Part shown: positions 23,812-31,296 of the stretch, one piece after another
Position numbering within the stretch: the first letter of the stretch is position 1
How the letters are laid out: the number at the start of each line of letters is the position of its first letter
NCBI GenBank assembly: GCA_946410305.1
Contig: CAMJZV010000015.1
Location: 1-64,000, forward strand
Source: an uncultured Prevotellaceae bacterium
GTDB lineage: Bacteria > Bacteroidota > Bacteroidia > Bacteroidales > Bacteroidaceae
Length of the DNA stretch: 64,000 bases
Direction: 5' to 3'
Translations under genes and position numbers: made by a program
Notes under the pieces: model-generated
What the model was told of the DNA's origin: nothing
Seen by the model: only the letters and a program-made list of their open reading frames with translations
Databases searched by the model: none

Positions 23812-24705
23812 ATGAACAAAGATCATAAAGAAACCATCAACATTCGTGTCATCAGTTGCGCCTTTATCGTGCTGGCACTGGCTATCTTCAAGCCCTTCGG
23901 ACTCGAAGTGTGGCAATGGCAGGCCTATGTTCATTTGTTGGCGATATTTGCATTGGGACTGTTCAGTTGTTTCCTGACGGAAGTAATTCTGCGATACATT
24001 GTCCACATGCCGCGCTCCTACGATCGCGGTGTCAGCTATATCATCAGCCGCAATCTCCGCTTCCAATGCATTAATACGCCGTTGGTGGCCCTGTTCATTT
24101 GTCTCTATCGTCACTACGCGATGAGCAGTCTGGTAGAGGGCAATAAGTTGTCTTTAAGCAATTATCTGGAGACGTTAGTGATTATTGCCTTCCTCTCCTT
24201 TGCTATCGGTCTCTACTGGCGCTTCAAGTTCCGTAGCCGCTATCTGTCTGCAGTGCTGGAGGAAACCAAGCTGCTGAACGAACAACTGAAGAAATTGCAG
24301 GATTCAAACGCAGGAGTCCCACAACAAACTGAGGACGACACTTCAGCAGGTGATACTGATCAGGATTCAAAGATAACACTCGAAGGTAACACCAACGAAC
24401 ATGTAACCCTCGAGATTTCAGACCTATTATATATAGAAGCAGTTGGTAACTATGTAAAGGTTTGCAAACTACAAGAAAATGAAGCGCATACCAATATGCT
24501 CCGCGCCACGATGAAACAGATGGAAGATGCACTTGAGGCTTATCCTATGATAGTACGTTGTCATCGTGCTTTTATGGTCAATCTCGCTCAGGTGGAACAA
24601 ATCTCCTCCAATTCCCATGCCATGCAGCTCGTGATGCGTCATAGTCACGATACCATTCCCGTTTCGCGCAGCAATGTCAACAAACTGAAGGAACTACTGG
24701 GATAG
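23812..24705 (+). CDS. Membrane-anchored LytTR-family transcription regulator (copy 2)
   Basis: A 297-residue paralogue of the regulator at 1541-2392: four hydrophobic segments (about 12-32, 38-62, 84-102, 118-142), a coiled coil (LEETKLLNEQLKKLQD, about 153-168), an acidic linker, and a LytTR domain (about 195-297; LLYIEAVGNYVKVCKL, RATMKQME, CHRAFMVNLAQVEQIS, IPVSRSNV). No receiver domain or paired kinase. Divergent from the LiaF-like gene with an array of phased repeats between them, so autoregulation is likely. Short leader from the -7 box at 23796. Confidence 0.88.
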   Translation: MNKDHKETINIRVISCAFIVLALAIFKPFGLEVWQWQAYVHLLAIFALGLFSCFLTEVILRYIVHMPRSYDRGVSYIISRNLRFQCINTPLVALFICLYRHYAMSSLVEGNKLSLSNYLETLVIIAFLSFAIGLYWRFKFRSRYLSAVLEETKLLNEQLKKLQDSNAGVPQQTEDDTSAGDTDQDSKITLEGNTNEHVTLEISDLLYIEAVGNYVKVCKLQENEAHTNMLRATMKQMEDALEAYPMIVRCHRAFMVNLAQVEQISSNSHAMQLVMRHSHDTIPVSRSNVNKLKELLG

Positions 24706-24708
24706 GTT

Positions 24709-25242
24709 TCATATTGAAGTGCCTAATTGATAGGCATCCTCTAAAAAACTTGTTCCCATGATGTCATCCTTGTCTTTGACTCCTCTGGCAAGTACCTTAC
24801 CAGCATCCTCAATACTGAAGAACTTCAAGCAGAGGTTGTATTCCGTCAGAATGGCATCAAACAATTCTGGCAGCGTGGCGGCACCAACGAGTAACAATGC
24901 CATCCTCTTGATGTGGAAAGTATCGCGGATGGGATTATGGAACCGGTCGATGACTGCTTTTAACTGAGCGCTTATGCTATAGAAGTAGACAGGCGAGGCA
25001 ATGACGAGCATATCTGCCTGGTTCATCTTTTCATAGATGAGGGCCATGTCATCCTTCTGGGCACAAGAGTTGCCTTCGCTCACAAAGCAAGCGTTACAAC
25101 CCAAACACGGATTCACCTTGACGTCGCGCACAGATACTATCTCCACATGATGGTGCGCTGATGCTCCTTTGGCGAAAGCTTCAGCCAACAGTTCTGTATT
25201 GCCACCCTTACGAGGGCTTCCGGATATAATCAGTATGTTCAT
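24709..25242 (-). CDS. Flavodoxin-fold NAD(P)H-dependent FMN reductase (copy 2)
   Basis: A 177-residue paralogue of 12737-13270, with the same FMN loop (GSPRKGGNTELLAEAF), CxxC (PCLGCNACF) and SPVYFYSISAQLKAVIDR. The cysteine loop differs (VSEGNSCAQKDD) and the tail reads SFLEDAYQLGTSI. It ends three bases from the stop of the convergent LytTR gene. Upstream are a gene remnant and then the alpha/beta-hydrolase lipoprotein, so it probably belongs to the transcript starting at site i. Confidence 0.87.
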   Translation of the reverse strand: MNILIISGSPRKGGNTELLAEAFAKGASAHHHVEIVSVRDVKVNPCLGCNACFVSEGNSCAQKDDMALIYEKMNQADMLVIASPVYFYSISAQLKAVIDRFHNPIRDTFHIKRMALLLVGAATLPELFDAILTEYNLCLKFFSIEDAGKVLARGVKDKDDIMGTSFLEDAYQLGTSI

Positions 25243-25248
25243 CGTTAT

Positions 25249-25347
25249 TCAGACAACGGTAATACCTATCATTTTCGTTACTCCTTCGATGTTGTTCCAG
25301 CAAGAGTGCGGAATGCGGCCTTCAACAAGGAAGGCTTCATTCACACC
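25249..25347 (-). pseudogene. Possible C-terminal gene remnant
   Basis: Directly after the stop of the alpha/beta-hydrolase gene, the same frame stays open for 32 codons: GVNEAFLVEGRIPHSC, then WNNIEGVTKMIGITVV and a stop. It reads like real protein rather than random sequence, but has no start of its own apart from a GTG, and no family is recognised. It may be the end of a lost gene, like the phzF tail at 21589, or a chance frame. Confidence 0.35.
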
Positions 25348-27171
25348 TTATTGTTCTTTCAAATACTCCATGATACCTTTGCGATACAACTCAGCAGGGT
25401 CTGTGATGCCTGTCTCAGAGAGACGATCAAAGATCTGGGAGAACGTCTTCACGTTGGCATTGCCAAAGTTGCGGTAATCCTCTGTTTCCATCCCAGCTAT
25501 TTTGCAATTATACCAGCAGGCTAGACTCTCGAAGGCACTCCAAGGCACGTAGGTTAGATCCTTCTTAGAGCCAAGTGAACGAGTGTACTCCTTCATTTCC
25601 TCCACGATTGGGTCGATTCTATCCTGCATCAGAAAGATACCGAACTCATGGCTGAACATGGCCAGTTGATAGTCCAAATACTGATTGTAATAGACGGTAT
25701 TGGTATTCTCATTCAGATTGTTGTACGATGGGCCTTTTGCGCCTGCACGATACAATAGCCAATGATAATCGCCTCTGTTCCAAGTATAACCTGTTACGCG
25801 CTCCCAATCCTTAACGAAAGAATGGGTCTTCATGTGTTGGCTCAGCTGATTCATCCGTTCCTCCATATCCTTCTTCGCCTGAGGATAGACATTCTTGAGA
25901 TAGTTGTCGTAGTTATCGACATACACTTTGGCAATGGTACTGGCTATATTCATGATCTCATCAGGCGAGTTATGGTTTTTGGCCATCTCCTGATATTTGT
26001 CCATCACTTTCTGAAGACTATCCGCATTGGCGAATGTCTCTGCTGAGACCATAAAGAAGAACGTACCTGACAACATACCGCCCTCACCTTGTCCGAACAT
26101 AAGGTAGTCCTTGTATTTCTGCAAGGTATCGACAGCAGCCTTGGGGAGCGTATGGCCATATTTCGCAGTGTATTCTTCGTCAGAGAATCCTAGTCCAGCT
26201 AGTGTATAGAGATGGGTTACGTAGTTTACCTCAGGGCGGATCTCAAATAGAATCTTAACTTCGCCAGCCTGTTTGTTGTTCATCTGCGTAGCAATGAAGG
26301 CCTTCAGCTTGTCGTTAAACATCTCAGGCTGCTCCATGTGGATGAAGTGTCCGCAAGTGGTCAGTTCCGTATAGTCGAGGTTGGGATAGAGGCGCTCCAT
26401 CTTCTGCTTATTGTCAGGATCAAGACCGCTGTTCTGCGTACAGATGACCATTACTGGCTGAGTAATCTGGTGATTCGGCCACCATTTCTTTTCAATAAGG
26501 TGTTGCATTGTGCTCGAAGCCACATATTGGGGTGTTTCGGGCATTACTGACATGGCATAGTCGTTGATCTCCTGAGGTGTTTCCTTACCAGCCAATGACG
26601 ACACAAAACCAGTAATCACCTCACGACAGTTATCGCCATCAAAGGCGTGACCAAACTGATTAACAGCCTCTACATATTCTGGAGTCTCAGTACCATCGTA
26701 GAAACAATATACACCGTCAACGTCTACTAAAGCGCCTTTGTGGCCTGTCGTCATCAGCGTCTGACGGCATACGGGCGTTCCAAGACTGTGACCTACAAAG
26801 ACAGCATCTTTGATGCTGTTGACATTCAACACTTCATCGATGGCATGAGCAAAGAAATCAAGTGTGTATTCCACATGTGGCTTGTCACTCTGTCCGTAGC
26901 CAGGCAGATCGACGAATACGAGTTGCAGGTCATTGTCGTCTCGGAAAGCCTCGAACTGCTTCTCCCACGTATTCATGTCACAGCCGAAGCCGTGAACGAA
27001 ACAGACAGTTTTTGCATCAGAGCCAACCGACTCATTCCATAATTTATAATGTACGCGGATACTATCGTCGATAGTGGCGTATTCTGACTTCAATTCGCTG
27101 AGCGTCTGCGGCTGGTTTCCACAGCTTACCAGCAACAGGGCGAATAACAAATATAAAAGTACTTGTTTCAT
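25348..27171 (-). CDS. Lipoprotein: alpha/beta-hydrolase fused to an unknown C-terminal domain
   Basis: Starts at ATG 27171, which overlaps the GNAT stop by ATGA and begins a lipoprotein leader (MKQVLLYLLFALLLVSCGN, Cys17). Residues about 30-285 are an alpha/beta hydrolase: VCFVHGFGCDMNTWEKQ, nucleophile Ser in FVGHSLGTPV, and His in CGHFIHMEQPEMF. The remaining 320 residues form a second, mostly helical domain I do not recognise, with YHWLLYRAGAKGPSYN and MFSHEFGIFLMQD. The hydrolase half should face the periplasm or the surface. The family is rarely a lipoprotein and rarely has such a long appendage. Confidence 0.8.
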   Translation of the reverse strand: MKQVLLYLLFALLLVSCGNQPQTLSELKSEYATIDDSIRVHYKLWNESVGSDAKTVCFVHGFGCDMNTWEKQFEAFRDDNDLQLVFVDLPGYGQSDKPHVEYTLDFFAHAIDEVLNVNSIKDAVFVGHSLGTPVCRQTLMTTGHKGALVDVDGVYCFYDGTETPEYVEAVNQFGHAFDGDNCREVITGFVSSLAGKETPQEINDYAMSVMPETPQYVASSTMQHLIEKKWWPNHQITQPVMVICTQNSGLDPDNKQKMERLYPNLDYTELTTCGHFIHMEQPEMFNDKLKAFIATQMNNKQAGEVKILFEIRPEVNYVTHLYTLAGLGFSDEEYTAKYGHTLPKAAVDTLQKYKDYLMFGQGEGGMLSGTFFFMVSAETFANADSLQKVMDKYQEMAKNHNSPDEIMNIASTIAKVYVDNYDNYLKNVYPQAKKDMEERMNQLSQHMKTHSFVKDWERVTGYTWNRGDYHWLLYRAGAKGPSYNNLNENTNTVYYNQYLDYQLAMFSHEFGIFLMQDRIDPIVEEMKEYTRSLGSKKDLTYVPWSAFESLACWYNCKIAGMETEDYRNFGNANVKTFSQIFDRLSETGITDPAELYRKGIMEYLKEQ

Positions 27172-27689
27172 CTTTTTTGCTCTAATTTCATTACTCTTAC
27201 TGGACAGTCTGAGCCCACTTCCAGATTGGGACATAAAGTTTCCTCTCCAGTATCCACGAATCCACACTTCCCCATCACTCGGCCAGAAGCCGGGTTTGAA
27301 GGAAAGTAGTCACCCCAGAGTGTAGTGAATCCCTTTTCATTAAAACAGTAGTCGATGACCATCTGAAGTGCTTCAGTGCAGATGCCTTTGCTCCAATACG
27401 GACGGGCTATCCAATACCCCACCTCCGCATGATCTTCTGCAATCTTCAGGTTTGATGCGGATGCCGGGAGGTAGCCCACACAACCAATGGCCTCTCCTGA
27501 CTCTTTCCATATCACTGCCCACATCCCTTCTGCATTGAAGACAGTTCGAATAATCTCCAGACTCTCCTCAACCGACTTATGTGGTGGCCATCCGGCACGA
27601 GGCCCAACTTCTGGGTCACTGGCGTATTTAAACAGCGTCTCGGCATCGCTATCCTGCCATGGGCGTAATAGTATTCTTTCTGTTTCCAT
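27168..27689 (-). CDS. RimJ/RimL-like GNAT acetyltransferase (copy 2)
   Basis: A 173-residue close paralogue of 16815-17345, starting METERILLRPW at ATG 27689; the frame extending to 27806 crosses the promoter. The acetyl-CoA loop is ARPYWSKGICTEAL and the tail is LEQKR. Its stop is interleaved with the start of the hydrolase lipoprotein (ATGA). It has its own repeat-bearing promoter (site i), while copy 1 is second in the long operon behind site f. Confidence 0.87.
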   Translation of the reverse strand: METERILLRPWQDSDAETLFKYASDPEVGPRAGWPPHKSVEESLEIIRTVFNAEGMWAVIWKESGEAIGCVGYLPASASNLKIAEDHAEVGYWIARPYWSKGICTEALQMVIDYCFNEKGFTTLWGDYFPSNPASGRVMGKCGFVDTGEETLCPNLEVGSDCPVRVMKLEQKR

Positions 27690-27711
27690 CTTCTTTTTAT
27701 CGTTTGACGAT

Positions 27712-27780
27712 GCAAAGGTACGGATAGTTGCGAGATTTACAAAAAAACTGGGATAAACTGTACAAATATGTGATGAGTGG
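27712..27780 (-). promoter_or_regulatory. Promoter with phased direct repeat (site i)
   Basis: The -7 box TACCTTTGC (minus, 27712-27720) precedes GNAT copy 2. TGGGATAAACTG at 27749-27760 starts 28 nt beyond and TGTGATGAGTGG at 27769-27780 starts 20 bp later. It is the rightmost site seen in the window. Confidence 0.75.
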
Positions 27781-27835
27781 TAATGTTCATTAATGATGGG
27801 TCTCATTTCTACTACTGTCTAATGCCTTCACAATA

Positions 27836-27872
27836 TGAACCCCAAAAGTTCTTGTCTAACATCTGGGGTTCA
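27836..27872. repeat. Perfect 9-bp inverted repeat
   Basis: TGAACCCCA (27836-27844) and TGGGGTTCA (27864-27872) with a 19-nt spacer, between the GNAT and integrase genes. No T run follows on either strand. It may be a protein-binding site or one edge of the integrase-bearing segment. Confidence 0.45.
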
Positions 27873-27880
27873 CTTCATTT

Positions 27881-27905
27881 AAAAAACTCTCTCCAAGAAA
27901 GAGTT
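27881..27905 (-). terminator. Intrinsic terminator after the integrase gene
   Basis: On the minus strand AACTCTTTC pairs with GAGAGAGTT (nine pairs, one G-T) around a TTG loop and is followed by a run of T (27881-27886 are all A on the plus strand). It lies 9 nt past the integrase stop codon. Confidence 0.75.
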
Positions 27906-27913
27906 GTTACATA

Positions 27914-29008
27914 CTATAATCTATGAATAGCCTTGCGCAATTGTTCATCTGTTAGTTTGGCATAAACCTGAGTACTAGTAACAGATCTATGTCCCATCAG
28001 TTTGGCAATGGTATAGATGTCCGTACCTTTGTTTAGCAAAGCCATTGCAAAGCTATGCCTGAAGCAGTGAAAGGTTATGTGCTTGTCAATCTTTGCCTTC
28101 TCCACCAGCAACGGAACCTCCTTGTTCAGCATGAATTCTGTAAGACCAGGAAATACGCGAGGACCATCCCTGCTTATAGAACGGAGCAGTCTTGTTGCCG
28201 ATGTTGACAAAGGCAGACTGACAACCGTTTTCGTTTTACGGATAGTCAGGCATATACTTGACTTGTTCTTGTATCGGAGGTTAATGTCCTTCCATTCAAG
28301 ATTGATAATGTCTGCCCTCCTTAGACCCGTGTAAACAGATAGGAGTGCAGCCTGTTTTACCATCGGGTTTTCTGAGTAGTCCACCTTCTCCAACTGCTGT
28401 ATCTCGCTTTCTTCAAGATACTCCTTCTTGGTGTCATGGTTCCAGTGGATTCTCTTAACGTCAGCGGTTATGTTGTTCTGGAGTATTCCGTCCTTATATG
28501 CAAGTGCAACAACCGACAGGAAGGCATTCAGATATGCCACCGCTGTATTATGTTTAAGTTTACCCGTCTTTTTCCAGCATCTTTCTTTGAAGAGGAACTT
28601 GGAGAACTTTTCGCAAAGGCTCACGGACAGATCCTTGAAAGAACATTCGTTGTTACAGAATCTTTTGAAGTGTTTGTAACTACAGTAGTATTTGATACCA
28701 TAGTATTCACAGCAGTCGTGGAAATAATCCAAGAAACTACTGTTTAGCTGGTCTTTCAGCAGGAAAGAATACTCCTTCTTCACCATTCGCATATACCTGT
28801 CGCACCGGATTGCTTCTGCAATCTCGTCGATTATTTCATTGTGATGTTTCTCGATGTCGCTAATCGGGTTCACGTATTTCTCCAGGTTCAGGAATTCATA
28901 CCTGACTTCCTCGCCCTTCGGATTGACAAAGACTGGATTGTACTCTAAGAACACGGACAGCATGGTTCCTTTGTTCTTTTTCTTTGTTCTTATTGTGACC
29001 CTATTCAT
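27914..29008 (-). CDS. Tyrosine site-specific recombinase/integrase
   Basis: A 364-residue tyrosine recombinase that looks complete. The N-terminal part is an arm/core-binding region typical of Bacteroidota integrases. The catalytic residues are visible: Arg in YTGLRRADIINLEW (about 231), Lys in RKTKTVVSLPL, HxxR in HCFRHSFAMA (about 313-316), His in GHRSVT and the nucleophile Tyr in TQVYAKL (about 350). It begins inside the end of the helix-turn-helix gene (8-bp overlap). No other transfer genes are present, so it belongs to a minimal element or is a remnant of a larger one. Confidence 0.93.
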   Translation of the reverse strand: MNRVTIRTKKKNKGTMLSVFLEYNPVFVNPKGEEVRYEFLNLEKYVNPISDIEKHHNEIIDEIAEAIRCDRYMRMVKKEYSFLLKDQLNSSFLDYFHDCCEYYGIKYYCSYKHFKRFCNNECSFKDLSVSLCEKFSKFLFKERCWKKTGKLKHNTAVAYLNAFLSVVALAYKDGILQNNITADVKRIHWNHDTKKEYLEESEIQQLEKVDYSENPMVKQAALLSVYTGLRRADIINLEWKDINLRYKNKSSICLTIRKTKTVVSLPLSTSATRLLRSISRDGPRVFPGLTEFMLNKEVPLLVEKAKIDKHITFHCFRHSFAMALLNKGTDIYTIAKLMGHRSVTSTQVYAKLTDEQLRKAIHRL

Positions 29009-29594
29009 AGTACTCCTCCTTCCATCTTTTTAAATCATGAGCATTGAATAAGAGAACCCCGTTGTCGTGTTTGATATGCACGATGCTCTGTGCAACAGCC
29101 CGAAACAGAGCTTTCCTGTCAGTCTCGATAATCGTCATTGCTTCATCAATACTTAGCCATGGCTTGACATAACACGATGCTTCCGCCCAGGCTGCCATAA
29201 CGTCTTCCTTGTTATAGCGTTTGAGCCAGCCAACACTGTATGACCTGACACCGTATCTCTTCACGAACTTTAGTAGCCAGCATCTTCCCATGCCTGTCAG
29301 CTTTATCAAGCCAGCGATAGAAAATGATGCTTCGCCGATGGGGGAGGTGGGAGTCTCCGGTAGATGTGAATACCAATGGATGAAATCAATCCATCTGACC
29401 TGTTTACCACTCTTTCCATTCATACATGGAATAACGCCGTCTTTTACCAGACGGTAAACGTAGCCTTTTGTGTAGCCGGAAAGTGACACGACCTCACTGA
29501 TTGTGAGATGTCCCTTCGACACTACATTCTGCCACTCTACATCCAAACTATCGTAAGGATCGTAGTAATGTTTGAAATGCTTGTAATTACTCAT
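29001..29594 (-). CDS. Helix-turn-helix protein with excisionase-like repeats
   Basis: A 197-residue protein (start MSNYKHFKHYY at ATG 29594) containing at least two MerR/excisionase-type helix-turn-helix units: LTISEVVSLSGYTKGYVYRLVKDGVIP followed by KQVRWIDFIHW (about 28-75), and FSIAGLIKLTGMGRCWLLKFVKRYGV with KRYNKEDVMAAW (about 90-130). A third, LSIDEAMTIIETDRKALFRAV, is weaker. Coupled to the integrase gene by overlap, it likely acts as directionality factor or regulator of the integrase. Confidence 0.78.
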   Translation of the reverse strand: MSNYKHFKHYYDPYDSLDVEWQNVVSKGHLTISEVVSLSGYTKGYVYRLVKDGVIPCMNGKSGKQVRWIDFIHWYSHLPETPTSPIGEASFSIAGLIKLTGMGRCWLLKFVKRYGVRSYSVGWLKRYNKEDVMAAWAEASCYVKPWLSIDEAMTIIETDRKALFRAVAQSIVHIKHDNGVLLFNAHDLKRWKEEYYE

Positions 29595-29910
29595 AATTAT
29601 TTCAGTCACCTTAGTGTGACATTAATAATATGAGTCCACAAGAGTCATATTGAGTAGGAATAGAGTCGATGATTATTGTGAAAACTTGTGTTTTATGGCC
29701 GATTTTAATGCTATTGGATTCGTTTTTGGGTTGTTTTATGCAAATTATTAATTTCCTAGAGGGTAGAAAAAGTTCCTAAAATTAGACGTTTTTTAATAAA
29801 CTTAATAATCGTAATTCGTTGATAATAAGGTAGTTGTGCTTTTGGTGATAATTTAAAATTTGTTTTTTAAGAAATATGTAACTAATTGATTTTCAACACG
29901 TTATACACTT
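29595..29910. other. AT-rich intergenic region between the HTH gene and mnmE
   Basis: 316 bp with no convincing reading frame. It is visibly richer in A and T than its surroundings (for example 29740-29880). It must hold the promoter of the HTH-integrase pair and the 3' end of the mnmE transcript. No strong hairpin, box or copy of the phased repeat was found. Confidence 0.6.
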
Positions 29911-31296
29911 CTATTTGCCCACGCAGAAGTTTTTAAAGATATTTCCTAGTACTTCGTTGGGAGTTATCTGACCGCCAGTAATCTCTGCAAGTGCGTCAAG
30001 TGCTTGGCGGAGATCTTCGCTTAGGAGGTCTCCGCTGAGTTGCATCTGAAGACCGTCGATGACTCGCTGGATGCAGTCGTGAGAACGGGTCAGGGCGTCG
30101 AAATGACGTGCGTTGGTTACAATAATATCGTTGTCGGTAAGGGTGGGGATGTCGGCAGCCTGGTAGATGGCCTGCTCTAAATCTTCAATTCCCGTTCCAA
30201 ACTTTGCACTGATAGATATAGATGGGAGATTTAACGTATTATAACTATTGTTATTTGCTTTGTCTGATTTATTTTTAACGATGATAAGTTTTTTATCCTC
30301 AGTACGTTGCTGAATATCGCTAATTTCTTTATTTGATGGTTCGCTATCGATAATCCAGAGGATGATGCGGGCTTTGTCGATGGCGGCATAAGTGCGCTCG
30401 ATACCTATTTGCTCGACGGTATCTTGCGTTTGACGGATGCCTGCAGTATCGATGAAACGGAAGGTGACGCCCTGGATGTCGATGGTGTCCTCGATGGTGT
30501 CGCGGGTGGTGCCGTGGATGTCACTGACAATGGCACGGTCGTCTTTCAATAGGGCGTTCAGTAGCGTTGATTTTCCTACATTGGTCTTGCCAACGATAGC
30601 CACAGGTATGCCTTGTTTAAGGGCTTGTCCTGTCTCGAAAGAACGAGCTAGCTTGGAGATGTGATTGTCAATTTCTTTCGTGAGTTCATAAAGCTCACTG
30701 CGGTCAGCAAACTCAAGATCCTCGTGGTCTGAGAAATCGAGTTCCAACTCCAACAGTGATGTTAGCTTGAGCAGCTGTTCGCGCAGCTGTGCGAGCTTAG
30801 AAGAAAAGTGGCCCCTGAGTTGACTTAAAGCCATTTGATGGGTGGCCTGATTAGTAGAGGCTATCAGATCGGCCACAGCCTCGGCTTGAGTGAGATCCAT
30901 CTTGCCATTGAGGTAGGCACGCTGGGTAAATTCGCCAGGGTTCGCCATGCGACAGCCGTGCTGGATGAGCTGCTCCAACACCTTATTTAATATATAGCGT
31001 GAGCCGTGACAGCTGATTTCCGCACTATCTTCGCCAGTATAGCTGTGAGGAGCGCGGAAAACGGAGACCAGCACCTCGTCGATTGTTTGTGGCGACGGAA
31101 TCGCCACACGCTCGACATTGCCACTATGGTTATTACGCTCGATGATGTGGCCAAAGTGGATGGTGTTGGCCTTGGCGTTGGTGAGGTCTTTGGTGAATAT
31201 ACGAGAAAGAATCTCAAGAGACTGAGCTCCTGAGATTCTGATAATTCCTAATGCGCCACCTGGGGCGGTGGCTAAAGCACAAATTGTTTCGTTCAT
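29911..31296 (-). CDS. mnmE: tRNA modification GTPase MnmE
   Basis: At 461 residues this is full length. The N-terminal tetrahydrofolate-binding domain opens with TICALATAPGGALGIIRISG; the G domain has GKTNVGKSTLLNALL (about 222-236), GTTRDTIED and DTAG; the protein ends FCVGK, the conserved C-terminal cysteine motif. With MnmG it modifies U34 of certain tRNAs at the wobble position. Its ATG follows the stop of the nucleoside phosphorylase gene without a gap. The 3' end lies beside an HTH-integrase pair. Confidence 0.97.
   Translation of the reverse strand: MNETICALATAPGGALGIIRISGAQSLEILSRIFTKDLTNAKANTIHFGHIIERNNHSGNVERVAIPSPQTIDEVLVSVFRAPHSYTGEDSAEISCHGSRYILNKVLEQLIQHGCRMANPGEFTQRAYLNGKMDLTQAEAVADLIASTNQATHQMALSQLRGHFSSKLAQLREQLLKLTSLLELELDFSDHEDLEFADRSELYELTKEIDNHISKLARSFETGQALKQGIPVAIVGKTNVGKSTLLNALLKDDRAIVSDIHGTTRDTIEDTIDIQGVTFRFIDTAGIRQTQDTVEQIGIERTYAAIDKARIILWIIDSEPSNKEISDIQQRTEDKKLIIVKNKSDKANNNSYNTLNLPSISISAKFGTGIEDLEQAIYQAADIPTLTDNDIIVTNARHFDALTRSHDCIQRVIDGLQMQLSGDLLSEDLRQALDALAEITGGQITPNEVLGNIFKNFCVGK

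Noticed and set aside
24701..24735. GGGATAG and TTGATAGG near the end of LytTR copy 2 as another phased repeat
   Set aside because: Core spacing is 28 bp, no -7 box lies 28 nt away, and it overlaps coding sequence; chance resemblance.
27836..27872. Inverted repeat as the end of an insertion sequence or an attachment site
   Set aside because: No transposase and no matching copy on the other side of the integrase gene were found; kept only as an inverted repeat.
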